From assembly GCA_003230195.1 (NCBI GenBank), contig QIHH01000063.1:1-18276 (forward strand): a DNA stretch of 18,276 nt, read 5' to 3'. Both the position numbers and the translations under genes were made by a program. Below are positions 7,602 through 15,654 of this stretch, one piece after another. The notes beneath the pieces are model-generated. The model had not been told where the DNA came from. It was given only the letters and a program-made list of their open reading frames with translations, and made no database searches. Numbering within the stretch: the first letter of the stretch is position 1; every line of letters starts with the position of its first letter. This DNA comes from Gammaproteobacteria bacterium (GTDB lineage Bacteria > Pseudomonadota > Gammaproteobacteria > SZUA-140).

Positions 7602-7965
7602 TCATCCCTTTACTTTTAATGCGGCATGATCAAAGGCAATGCCCCGCCAGCCGTGGATCATAAAATTTCTGATGTTGGCTGGCGTGATCATTACCATCAG
7701 CGTGCGACAAGACATCGACTCGATAATAGTCACCAAAACAGTGAAGCGTCTGCGCCTCATCAAGTGCTAGCAATTTTCCCAACGCAAAGATTTTACACGA
7801 CCCTTCGTTCCTACCCGCCTCATTGATTGTCTGGCTATCTCCCGCACCATTAGTAAAACGAGCGGGGGTGTAATCAAAATGACTATCAATTAAGGCCATC
7901 GTATCGCTGAATGCAGTTTCATCTGGCGCACTCGTTAACTGACTAACAAACAGTTTTACTGACAT
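7602..7965 (-). pseudogene. hopJ: HopJ-family protein, C-terminus frameshifted by a GCCA duplication
   Basis: The open frame (7630-7965, 111 aa) matches the small HopJ family: FTNGAG, INEAGRNEGSCKIFA, QTLHCFGDYYRVDVLSHADG. Members are called type III effectors after a Pseudomonas protein but are common in free-living gammaproteobacteria; the real function is unknown. After GNDHA the frame goes wrong, ending KFYDPRLAGHCL. At 7676-7683 the complement reads GCCAGCCA; removing one GCCA gives DHANIRNFMIHGWRGIAF, a good match to the family C-terminus, then a stop at 7602-7604 (119 aa). The ATG at 7965 lies one base after the tex stop, so it is translated from the tex tail. It may still make a truncated protein. 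Genuine mutation or sequence error cannot be told apart here. Confidence 0.85.
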
Positions 7966-7966
7966 C

Positions 7967-10285
7967 CTATTTTTTCTTTAATCCGGCAAACGCAGCGGCC
8001 ATTGCCGTCTGTTGTTTGGGTTGTTGTTTTTGTTGCGGCGACCTTCTATTGGGTGATGGACGTGAGCGCTCTTGCTTAGGCATCTCATTGTCAGCACCCT
8101 GCGACTTCATGGTTAATGCGATACGTTTACGTTGTAGATCGACATCGATCACACGCACCTTGACCACATCACCCGCTTTAACCACCGCGCGCGGGTCACT
8201 GACAAATTTATCTGCCAGTGCCGAAATATGCACCAACCCATCTTGATGCACGCCCACATCGACAAAGGCGCCAAAGGCCGTTACGTTGGTAACAACGCCC
8301 TCAAGCATCATGCCCTCTTTAAGGTCGCTCAGCTTTTCAACACCCTCTTTAAAACTGGCGGTGACAAATTCAGGACGTGGATCACGCCCCGGTTTATCCA
8401 GCTCGGCAAGAATATCACGCACCGTTGGCTCACCAAATTTTTCATCGGTGAACGCTTTTGGGTCAAGCTTCTTCAACAAAGCACTATCACCAATGATAGA
8501 ACGCACATCGCCTTTATTAAAAGCAGCAATACGCTCCACTAGCGGATAAGCCTCGGGATGCACCGCTGAACCATCCAGCGGGTTTTTGCCATCCATCACC
8601 CGTAAAAAGCCGGCCGCCTGCTCAAAAGCCTTAGGGCCAAGGCGCGTCACTTTTAATAACGTCTTACGGTCATTGAAGCGCCCATTGAGGTCACGGTAGT
8701 CAACAATATTTTGTGCTAACGTAGTATTAAGCCCGGCAATGTTGGCCAGCAATGCTGCTGATGCGGTGTTCACATCGACACCCACTGCATTCACACAATC
8801 TTCAATCACTGCTTCCAAGCTGCGCGCTAGGCGCACCTGACTCACATCATGCTGATACTGGCCAACACCAATCGCCTTCGGTTCGATCTTCACCAATTCT
8901 GCCAGTGGGTCTTGCAGGCGACGTGCAATTGATACCGCACCACGAATCGAGACATCAAGATCAGGGAATTCACGTGCGGCCAGTTCCGATGCTGAGTAAA
9001 CGGAAGCGCCCGCTTCGGACACCATGATTTTGGTCAGGCCGAGAGCACTATGCTGCTTGATCAAATCACCGGCCAGCTTATCGGTTTCTCGCGAAGCGGT
9101 ACCATTACCAATACTCACCAGATCCGCATTATGTTTCTTCGCCAACAATGCCAACGTATGAACTGATTGATCCCACTGGTTCTTCGGTGCATGCGGATAG
9201 ATCGTTGCATAATCAACCAATTTACCGGTGTTATCCACCACCGCCACTTTAACGCCAGTACGCAAGCCAGGATCAAGGCCAATAGTCGCGCGCGGCCCAG
9301 CGGGAGCGGCAAGCAACAGATCTTTCAAATTGCTAGCAAAGACATTGATCGCGTCCAGCTCACCTGCTTCACGCAGACGTTTCTTCAGCTCAAGATCGAC
9401 ATGCATCGAGAGTTTCACTCGCCATGTCCAACGCACGGTATCCTGCAACCAACAATCAGCTGGGCGTTTTTCATTTTCAATGCCAAAGCGGCGCGCAATT
9501 TTGCGCTCGCCGCTGCTCGGTTCGCGCTTTGCGATCGCCTCTTCATCATCTGGAATCACCAATGCCAATTGCAGGATGCCCTCGCTGCGGCCACGAAACA
9601 TCGCTAACGCACGATGCGATGGTATCGATTTGATCGCCTCACGCTTGTCGAAATAATCAGAAAATTTTGCTCCTTCGTTTTCTTTACCCGCCACAACGGT
9701 TGCGTGCAGCTGGCCATTTTCCCAAAAGTGTTCACGTAGCTCACCCACTAATTCAGCATCTTCGGCAAAGCGTTCCATCAGAATCTGGCGCGCGCCATCA
9801 AGCGCTGCAGTAGCATCGGCCACACCTTTATCGGCATCGACATAATTGGCAGCGCTCTCTTCCGGTTCAAAGGTAGGATCAGAAAAGAGCAGTTCCGCCA
9901 GCGGTTCCAGCCCTGCTTCACGTGCAATCTGCGCCTTGGTGCGACGTTTAATCATGTAGGGACGATAGAGATCTTCGAGGCGTGTTTTGGTATCGGCCTC
10001 TAGGATCGACTGTTTCAATGCAGGGGCTAATTTCCCCTGCTCGTCGATCGCCTTGAGTACCGTGGTACGACGATCATCCAGTTCACGTAGATAGGTGAGG
10101 CGTTCATCGAGCAAGCGCAGCTGTGTATCATCCAGCCCGCCAGTCACTTCTTTACGATAACGAGAGATAAATGGCACGGTATCACCACCATCCAGCAACG
10201 TAATCGCGGCTGTTACCTGCTCCTCTCTGGCGTTTAACTCAGTGGCAATTCGGGATTCAATCGAGACAATGCTACTCGTCGACAT
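7967..10285 (-). CDS. tex: Tex-family S1 RNA-binding protein (YhgF)
   Basis: A 772-aa protein, nearly the length of E. coli YhgF (773 aa). Tex binds RNA and is tied to transcription and RNA processing; in pathogens it affects toxin expression. Domains: N-terminal helical region; YqgF/RNase-H-like domain at about 334-460 (TIGLDPGLRTGVKVAVVD); helix-hairpin-helix region at about 500-565 (GVDVNTASAALLANIAGL, NGRFNDRKTLLKV); S1 domain at about 657-727 (GVVTNVTAFGAFVDVGVHQD). A glutamine-, proline- and arginine-rich tail (732-772) follows and is probably disordered. I chose ATG at 10285 (MSTSSIVSIESR), with GAGGA about 11 bases upstream, over a TTG at 10309 that adds eight unmatched residues. It heads an operon with hopJ (one-base gap) and the IMPase gene. 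Confidence 0.97.
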   Translation of the reverse strand: MSTSSIVSIESRIATELNAREEQVTAAITLLDGGDTVPFISRYRKEVTGGLDDTQLRLLDERLTYLRELDDRRTTVLKAIDEQGKLAPALKQSILEADTKTRLEDLYRPYMIKRRTKAQIAREAGLEPLAELLFSDPTFEPEESAANYVDADKGVADATAALDGARQILMERFAEDAELVGELREHFWENGQLHATVVAGKENEGAKFSDYFDKREAIKSIPSHRALAMFRGRSEGILQLALVIPDDEEAIAKREPSSGERKIARRFGIENEKRPADCWLQDTVRWTWRVKLSMHVDLELKKRLREAGELDAINVFASNLKDLLLAAPAGPRATIGLDPGLRTGVKVAVVDNTGKLVDYATIYPHAPKNQWDQSVHTLALLAKKHNADLVSIGNGTASRETDKLAGDLIKQHSALGLTKIMVSEAGASVYSASELAAREFPDLDVSIRGAVSIARRLQDPLAELVKIEPKAIGVGQYQHDVSQVRLARSLEAVIEDCVNAVGVDVNTASAALLANIAGLNTTLAQNIVDYRDLNGRFNDRKTLLKVTRLGPKAFEQAAGFLRVMDGKNPLDGSAVHPEAYPLVERIAAFNKGDVRSIIGDSALLKKLDPKAFTDEKFGEPTVRDILAELDKPGRDPRPEFVTASFKEGVEKLSDLKEGMMLEGVVTNVTAFGAFVDVGVHQDGLVHISALADKFVSDPRAVVKAGDVVKVRVIDVDLQRKRIALTMKSQGADNEMPKQERSRPSPNRRSPQQKQQPKQQTAMAAAFAGLKKK

Positions 10286-10364
10286 ATAGATACGCTTCCT
10301 CAACAACAATAAAGGAGGGCATTATACTTGAGTCGAACCGACTTAGGCGCACGATAGACTAAAT

Positions 10365-11120
10365 TCAGCCAATTTGGGGTGGTAAGCGACCTCGTTTGAA
10401 CAAGCGGCGGCGCACAGACTCATACGCCCGCACTAGGCGCGGTGCCAGCGTCAACGCCAACGCATCGACCATCACATACCACACCGCCACCCCACTCGGC
10501 GGATTCCCCTGCGGCAAACCCAGCACGGGATCATACACTGCCCAGTACCAAGTACCGTTCCAAGTACCCACCACCTCCAGCCAAGTGGTAATAAAAAAAG
10601 CACCTAGATAAACCAGCGGTGAGCGCCCTTTATAGAGGCAGTAGACAAAAATGGCGAATAACAATGCACCACCGACATCACTACGCTCCGCAAAAAACAG
10701 TCCCCAGATAGACCATATGCCACCAATCGCCAATACCAACCAAGTAATCTGTTGACGATAAATAATAAATAACCCTTGTCGCGCCATCACCACCGCGGTG
10801 AGATAGACCATACCGTGACCCGGCGGCACATAGGCTGGGACATTTTCAAATCGATAGACATAGGCACCCAGATAAACAGAGGCAAAATATTCCCCAACAG
10901 TGGCAAAGGCGACTGCCACCACCACCTGCATGCGCACCGCCATGCTCTCTCCAATCAACATCAAGCCGAGAAAGAACCAGGCGCAATAACCCATGGTATT
11001 TTGCAACGCAAGATTAGCACTCGCATCCAGATAAAGCGCCAGCGCGACAAAAAAGAACGCACTGCCAATAATGGTCGTGTCTCGTCCGCTTTCGACTGTA
11101 CCTGCCAGCAACCGCCCCAT
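10365..11120 (-). CDS. Multipass membrane protein with two internal repeats, unknown function
   Basis: I do not recognise a named family. The protein (251 aa from ATG at 11120; 273 aa from ATG at 11186) is mostly hydrophobic with about seven or eight likely membrane spans and a basic C-terminal tail (RRRLFKRGRLPP). Two related blocks stand out: residues about 77-107 (GEYFASVYLGAYVYRF...VPPGHG) and about 182-212 (LEVVGTWNGTWYWAVYDPVL...GNPPSG). Each has Glu, then Gly and aromatics, then a Pro-Gly turn at a membrane edge. This pseudo-symmetric design recalls membrane carotenoid or terpenoid enzymes and transporters, but that is only a resemblance. The 11120 start has GGGGG four bases upstream; the 11186 ATG has no Shine-Dalgarno. 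It lies 79 bases downstream of nothing on its strand and is not clearly in an operon with tex, which starts 80 bases below its stop. Confidence 0.75.
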   Translation of the reverse strand: MGRLLAGTVESGRDTTIIGSAFFFVALALYLDASANLALQNTMGYCAWFFLGLMLIGESMAVRMQVVVAVAFATVGEYFASVYLGAYVYRFENVPAYVPPGHGMVYLTAVVMARQGLFIIYRQQITWLVLAIGGIWSIWGLFFAERSDVGGALLFAIFVYCLYKGRSPLVYLGAFFITTWLEVVGTWNGTWYWAVYDPVLGLPQGNPPSGVAVWYVMVDALALTLAPRLVRAYESVRRRLFKRGRLPPQIG

Positions 11121-11424
11121 AACGCCCCCACGCGTGGAAAATAGTTGTGCAACAAAAACCTGGATCACCCTCCCCCGAAGGTGCATGACATAAACTACCG
11201 TAAAAAGAGATGCAACTCCACTTATCGAAACAGCAAAGTGTCTTCCTTGTACATAAAAACTTTGCAGAACGATACCATTCCTCTAAAATACGGTGGATAC
11301 TTGATTACTGACAGGCAGTTTATGAGCGCCATGAAATCAATCCAGTCCTTTCGCCTTTCGGCTGTAGTGGTTGCGCGCTCCAACTGACCCGAATAACCCG
11401 ATACCAAATTGATATAAAGAGACT
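11121..11424. promoter_or_regulatory. Divergent intergenic region, membrane protein / DUF6164 gene
   Basis: No gene is supported if the membrane protein starts at 11120; if it starts at 11186 the first 66 bases are coding. An inverted repeat GCAAAGT (11233-11239) / ACTTTGC (11259-11265) with a 19-base spacer is the only symmetrical element I see. Both divergent promoters must lie here, but I find no clear -35/-10 pair. Confidence 0.35.
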
Positions 11425-11799
11425 ATGGCTGTTCGTATTTTTAATCTTCGCAATGTCCCTGATGATGAAATCGAAGATGTTCGTGAAGCATTACAACAGG
11501 ATAATATTGATTTCTACGAAACTCCCGCAGGCAACTGGGGGGTCTCAGTGCCCGCATTCTGGGTACGCGATGATTCGATCGCTCCTCGCGCCAAGAGCAT
11601 CATCGCGGCCTACCAAAAAGAGCGTCAGATAAAAGCCAAAGCGGAGTATGCCAGGCAACGAGAAGCGGGTGAGCATCGTACCCTGCTGGATAACATCAAA
11701 GAGAATCCACTGCGCTTTGTTGTTTATACAATCATTATTTGCGGTCTGTTATACATCTCAACCATGCCATTCATTAACATGGCAAAACAACCAATGTAG
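11425..11799 (+). CDS. DUF6164-like membrane-tailed protein
   Basis: A 124-aa protein. The N-terminal part (about 1-65: VRIFNLRNVPDDEIEDVREA, FYETPAGNWGVSVPAFWV) resembles the gammaproteobacterial DUF6164 family and the small DUF2007-type putative signalling fold. A charged helix follows (about 62-92, rich in Lys, Arg, Glu and Ala, possibly coiled coil), then a single C-terminal membrane span at about 97-113 (LRFVVYTIIICGLLYIS). The soluble domain should therefore face the cytoplasm on a C-terminal anchor. AAAGAG lies a few bases before the ATG. It stands alone. Function is unknown; the DUF number is from memory of the motif pattern. Confidence 0.8.
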   Translation: MAVRIFNLRNVPDDEIEDVREALQQDNIDFYETPAGNWGVSVPAFWVRDDSIAPRAKSIIAAYQKERQIKAKAEYARQREAGEHRTLLDNIKENPLRFVVYTIIICGLLYISTMPFINMAKQPM

Positions 11800-12470
11800 T
11801 TAATGGCTAGATACAGCTGGTCGTCATGATGATCGACACGACCACAATTTTGCCCACCCGCAGGGTTCTCAGCGCATAGATATCCTCTGGATAAACACTC
11901 AGGATCAATCTAGGTAACTACTGTTTTCTTGCTCTAATTTTTTCAAGATTTCAAGCTCGCCTACAAACCTGGCAGATCAATCTCCAGCATGGCCATGTCT
12001 AATTGATCAACATAAAATATTAATCGGCCATTCTAAATTTTTTATAAATCTGTCAAGTTGCTAATTCTCAAATATTTACAGACTAAATTGTTAATAACTT
12101 AACTCGAAGCATCACAGCACAGCAGCTCTGCCTAGTCACGTCCTGACGTCAAATTTCCAATATTTCGATCATGAATTAATACTCACAAAATCTAGCCAGA
12201 AAATGATTTTATCTATCTCAAACATCACGATAAACCAGCCAGCCTCACAATTTTTCACTCGTCATGGTTTGATGCCGTTACCCTCTTCAGAGTCGATCAC
12301 CCACATACTCTTAAATCTAGCGATTCACTGACAAAATTAATACTAAATATATCCTCAAAATCGGCCGATATATATTGTAAGACCGAAAAATAATATAAAT
12401 AAAATTAAATACTTATCCATGGACTGGAGGATATTAATTTCAGAAAACTGGTTCAATAGACATACATGTA
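11800..12470. other. Long AT-rich intergenic region upstream of the surface protein
   Basis: No gene is supported in 671 bases. The region is distinctly AT-rich. Visible elements: a GGTCGT (11819-11824) / ACGACC (11838-11843) stem followed by ACAATTTTG, perhaps a weak terminator for the preceding gene; a TGACGTCA palindrome (12144-12151); an ATCGGCCGAT palindrome (12360-12369) just downstream of a possible promoter; and GGAGG at 12426-12430, too far (about 40 bases) from the next start to serve it. An in-frame TAA at 12435-12437 bars an earlier start for the surface-protein gene. Confidence 0.45.
12328..12355 (+). promoter_or_regulatory. Candidate promoter of the surface-protein gene
   Basis: CTGACA (12328-12333) and TATCCT (12350-12355) are spaced by 16 bases, matching the sigma70 hexamers at five and four of six positions. 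The ATCGGCCGAT palindrome begins five bases after the -10, where a repressor could act. Transcripts would have a leader of about 110 bases. Confidence 0.25.
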
Positions 12471-15400
12471 ATGACTGGTATTAAACGAAAAAAAGTTCTA
12501 CCTTACACGAGCAACCTCATAGGCTGCTTACTGCTATTCGCCATCTCTCAGCCTGTATTCGCATTTAATTTCACAGTCAATAACAACAATGACATTATAG
12601 ATAGTACTCCTGGTGATGGTATTTGTGAAACCGCTCCTGGCAATGGCATTTGCACGTTACGAGCCGCAATCCAAGAAAGTAATGCATGGCCAGGTAAAGA
12701 CTCTATCCACCTCCCCTCCGATATTTACACACTCACATTGACAGGTTCTGATAATACTGCGATCGCTGGTGATCTTGATATTACAGATGACGTAACGTTG
12801 CGTGGCGTCAGCCAAAGCACCTCCATCATTCGAGCAGACAACAGTGAACGTCTGTATTTTAATCGTGAACGTATATTAGACATTCACAATGTCGATGTTC
12901 AAATCCAGAACTTGACGATCCGAGATGGTGTCGCTATTGGTAATATCGGTGGAGGCATCCGCAACATCGCTGGCGCACTCACTATTCGTAACGCCACACT
13001 CGATGGTAACCAGACAACCGACCTTGGTTTTGGTGGAGGTGGACTTCACAACACTGGCTTACTGGTGATCGATAACAGTACTTTTATTAACAACCGATCG
13101 TCCAGAGGCGGTGGCATCATGCATTTCAGTAATGACATGACCATTACCAATAGCCGCATCACTGATAACGTTGTCGATCTTGGAGCCGGTAGCGGCGGCG
13201 GAATCTTCACACAGACAACCGGCAACGCCACGATTATCAATACCACAATTGATAGTAATATCGCAGCTCTCGGCGGTGGCGGCGGGATATATTCTGTTAA
13301 TGGCCTTACGCTACTCAATAGTACTGTCAGCAACAATAATGCATTACTCGTTGGTGGTGGTGGAATCTATGATATCGGCCTTGCCCCCCTGATCATCACC
13401 AATAGCACCATCAGCGGTAACTTAACTGTTGGTAATGGTGGCGGTATTCAAACAAGACGAAGCCTTGCTGCTATCACCAATAGCACCATATATAACAACA
13501 GGGCTTTTGGCACACACAATCCAGCTGAAGGTACATATAATGGTCATGGTGGCGGACTCTATGTTCCACGCGGACAGAGCATCACATTAAATAACACTAT
13601 TATTTCTGGCAATAGCGCCTCTATACTTGTCCCTCTTGGCAATAATTGCTACAGCCAAAGTGATGACGGAATTTTTTCCCCAATCCTGATCACATCAAAC
13701 AACACTATCGCCAGCGATAGTTCCTGTGAATTAACGGGTACTAATGATCAATCTAGTGTCAATCCAAATTTAAATAGCATACTAGACACTAATGGCGGCC
13801 CAACACTCACTCATTCAGTCACACCTCCTAGCATTGCTATTGACCTCGGTACCAATGCAGGGTGCCCAGCCACAGACCAACGTAACTTTCCTCGTCCAGT
13901 TAATGGTGGTGGAGGCCTCACTTGTGACATTGGATCATTTGAATATGACCCAACACCCTCCATTGCTGATCTTGCAGTAACCCTTGAAGACTCCATGGAT
14001 CCCGCCATCAATGGCAATCCACTATCATACCGTGTCGTTGTCACTAATCATGGTCCTGATTCTGCCAACAGTGTCGTTCTTACGAACCTGTTAGATAATG
14101 GTGTTAACTATAGTTCTGATGACTTATCTTGCAACACTGGCGCTCTGCCTTCAATAAGCTGCTCTCTAGGCATTCTCTTAGCTGGCGATAGTAGAATCGT
14201 TAATATCACGGTATTACCCACAACCATCGGCCTGCTTAACAATATAGCATCTGTGTCTGCCACTGAAGCCGACCCCAATCTTAGTAATAACAGTACCACA
14301 GAAATGACTGATGCCAGCTCACCCACCGACCTGAATATAAATATAGCAGGCTCGGTTGACCCTGTAATTGCCAATGTCCCAATGACCTATACAATAAACA
14401 TTACAAATAATGGGCCAAACACTGCTCGGCGCGTCATTGGTGCCATCAATTTTGACAGTAATGCCCAGCTCGTTAGTGCCATTCCCAATATAGGGAGCTG
14501 TATAGCGGCAAGCTTTAATTTGCTCTGTGATCTTGGCGATCTGGCCAGCGGAGCATCAATCACTATTACTGCGTTAGTCGTTCCCCAGTTAACTGGTTCT
14601 ATCACCAATAGGGCATACGCATCATTTAATGGCTACGACCCAATGATGGGCAACAACGTTGTCGAGATAACAACCGCTGTAGATGCCAATGCAACGCTCT
14701 CCATTACGACCATTGATTCACCAGATCCCGCATTTCAAAGTGCCGATATCCTGTATAGCTTTACAGTCTCTAACAGTGGCCCATCAACTACACATAACAC
14801 ACAATTGGTCGTCACTTTTCCACCGGGTATGTCACTTAGCTCAGCCAGTGGGGCATCACCACCCTATTGCTCCGGAGCCGAGACTGTCACTTGCGACCTC
14901 GAATCAGTTACTGTCGGTTTCAAAATAATAACGCTCGTTGCCAGAGCTGAGCTCCTTGGCACTTATACAGTAAATTCTTCAGTAACCAGCAATGAAACCA
15001 GCATGCCCGCCACTGATAGCGAACTCACTCAGGTAAACCCACTACCCTCTTCGCCTCCACCTATCGCAGACCTTTTAATCAACATCGTTGAGGCCGAAGA
15101 CCCAGTTGTTGTTGGTAACACTATTACTTATAACATTACTGCGACGAATAATAATGGCCCTAATATCGCACAAAATACCATTGTTACAGTCACCCTACCT
15201 AGCGCTACACTGTTCATTTCGGCGCCATCAAACTGCTCTCATAATGGCGGCATTGTCACCTGTAATGTTGGTACACTTGCAATCAACATCTCCACGAATA
15301 TCGCTATCTCCGTTCAAGCGTCCCGTGAAGGCACTTTTAGTGCTTATGCGACCATCATTGACTCTGTCGGCAATGACCCAGAACTAACAAATAACACCAT

Positions 15401-15587
15401 GCTACAAACCACCAAAGTCAATGCAAACGGCGGAGGCAGCTCCACAATGCTCAAGCTAAACAGCGGTGGTGGAAACACCGCGACTCCCGAACTCGGTGTA
15501 TTGCTATTCATCGCCATCCTGTTACTTTATAGGCGAAAAATCAGCTATAGTCTTACAATTACTGAAAAATCTAGGCATATTTACTAG
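12471..15587 (+). CDS. Secreted CSLREA / beta-helix / DUF11 surface protein
   Basis: A 1038-aa secreted protein. Signal peptide 1-31 (KRKK, then a hydrophobic core ending PVFA). Residues 34-70 (TVNNNNDIID..., C52, C61, CTLRAAIQESNA) match the CSLREA start found on polymorphic outer-surface proteins. About 100-420 is a right-handed beta-helix of repeated NSTI...N...GGGGI coils. DQRNFPRP...CDIGSFEYD (469-493) is the usual end of such domains (choice-of-anchor Q type). Four DUF11 repeats follow at about 498-612, 619-736, 740-855 and 865-981, each with a two-cysteine pair. The end has a Gly-rich stretch (987-1001), a hydrophobic segment (about 1007-1020) and RRK, a sorting-signal-like tail. Probably an adhesin or matrix protein at the cell surface. 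The ATG has no clear Shine-Dalgarno; start uncertain within a few codons. Confidence 0.9.
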   Translation: MTGIKRKKVLPYTSNLIGCLLLFAISQPVFAFNFTVNNNNDIIDSTPGDGICETAPGNGICTLRAAIQESNAWPGKDSIHLPSDIYTLTLTGSDNTAIAGDLDITDDVTLRGVSQSTSIIRADNSERLYFNRERILDIHNVDVQIQNLTIRDGVAIGNIGGGIRNIAGALTIRNATLDGNQTTDLGFGGGGLHNTGLLVIDNSTFINNRSSRGGGIMHFSNDMTITNSRITDNVVDLGAGSGGGIFTQTTGNATIINTTIDSNIAALGGGGGIYSVNGLTLLNSTVSNNNALLVGGGGIYDIGLAPLIITNSTISGNLTVGNGGGIQTRRSLAAITNSTIYNNRAFGTHNPAEGTYNGHGGGLYVPRGQSITLNNTIISGNSASILVPLGNNCYSQSDDGIFSPILITSNNTIASDSSCELTGTNDQSSVNPNLNSILDTNGGPTLTHSVTPPSIAIDLGTNAGCPATDQRNFPRPVNGGGGLTCDIGSFEYDPTPSIADLAVTLEDSMDPAINGNPLSYRVVVTNHGPDSANSVVLTNLLDNGVNYSSDDLSCNTGALPSISCSLGILLAGDSRIVNITVLPTTIGLLNNIASVSATEADPNLSNNSTTEMTDASSPTDLNINIAGSVDPVIANVPMTYTINITNNGPNTARRVIGAINFDSNAQLVSAIPNIGSCIAASFNLLCDLGDLASGASITITALVVPQLTGSITNRAYASFNGYDPMMGNNVVEITTAVDANATLSITTIDSPDPAFQSADILYSFTVSNSGPSTTHNTQLVVTFPPGMSLSSASGASPPYCSGAETVTCDLESVTVGFKIITLVARAELLGTYTVNSSVTSNETSMPATDSELTQVNPLPSSPPPIADLLINIVEAEDPVVVGNTITYNITATNNNGPNIAQNTIVTVTLPSATLFISAPSNCSHNGGIVTCNVGTLAINISTNIAISVQASREGTFSAYATIIDSVGNDPELTNNTMLQTTKVNANGGGSSTMLKLNSGGGNTATPELGVLLFIAILLLYRRKISYSLTITEKSRHIY

Positions 15588-15625
15588 GTAAATTTCCTAC
15601 AATTTCTTACAACTTTCATTGGCAT

Positions 15626-15651
15626 ATTCAGCATATTAATATATACTGAAT
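15626..15651. promoter_or_regulatory. Candidate ArsR operator dyad
   Basis: ATTCAG (15626-15631) and CTGAAT (15646-15651) flank an AT-rich core containing the palindrome ATATTAATAT (15633-15642). ArsR/SmtB-family proteins typically bind such AT-rich dyads in their own promoters. It ends three bases before the arsR ATG, so the message may have little or no leader. Confidence 0.4.
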
Positions 15652-15654
15652 TAC

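Noticed and set aside
11819..11843. Strong terminator after the DUF6164-like gene
   Set aside because: Only 6 bp pair and the tail is ACAATTTTG, so I left it as a note rather than a feature.
13046..13336. Minus-strand ORFs inside the surface-protein gene (also 13811-14044 and 14108-14374)
   Set aside because: They are low-complexity shadows of the Gly/Asn-rich and Thr-rich repeats on the plus strand.
13000..13560. Repeated GGTGGTGG/GGCGGC and AATAGCAC motifs as a DNA repeat or CRISPR array
   Set aside because: The motifs recur in codon phase and irregularly spaced; they are coils of the beta-helix (NST...GGG), not a nucleotide-level array.
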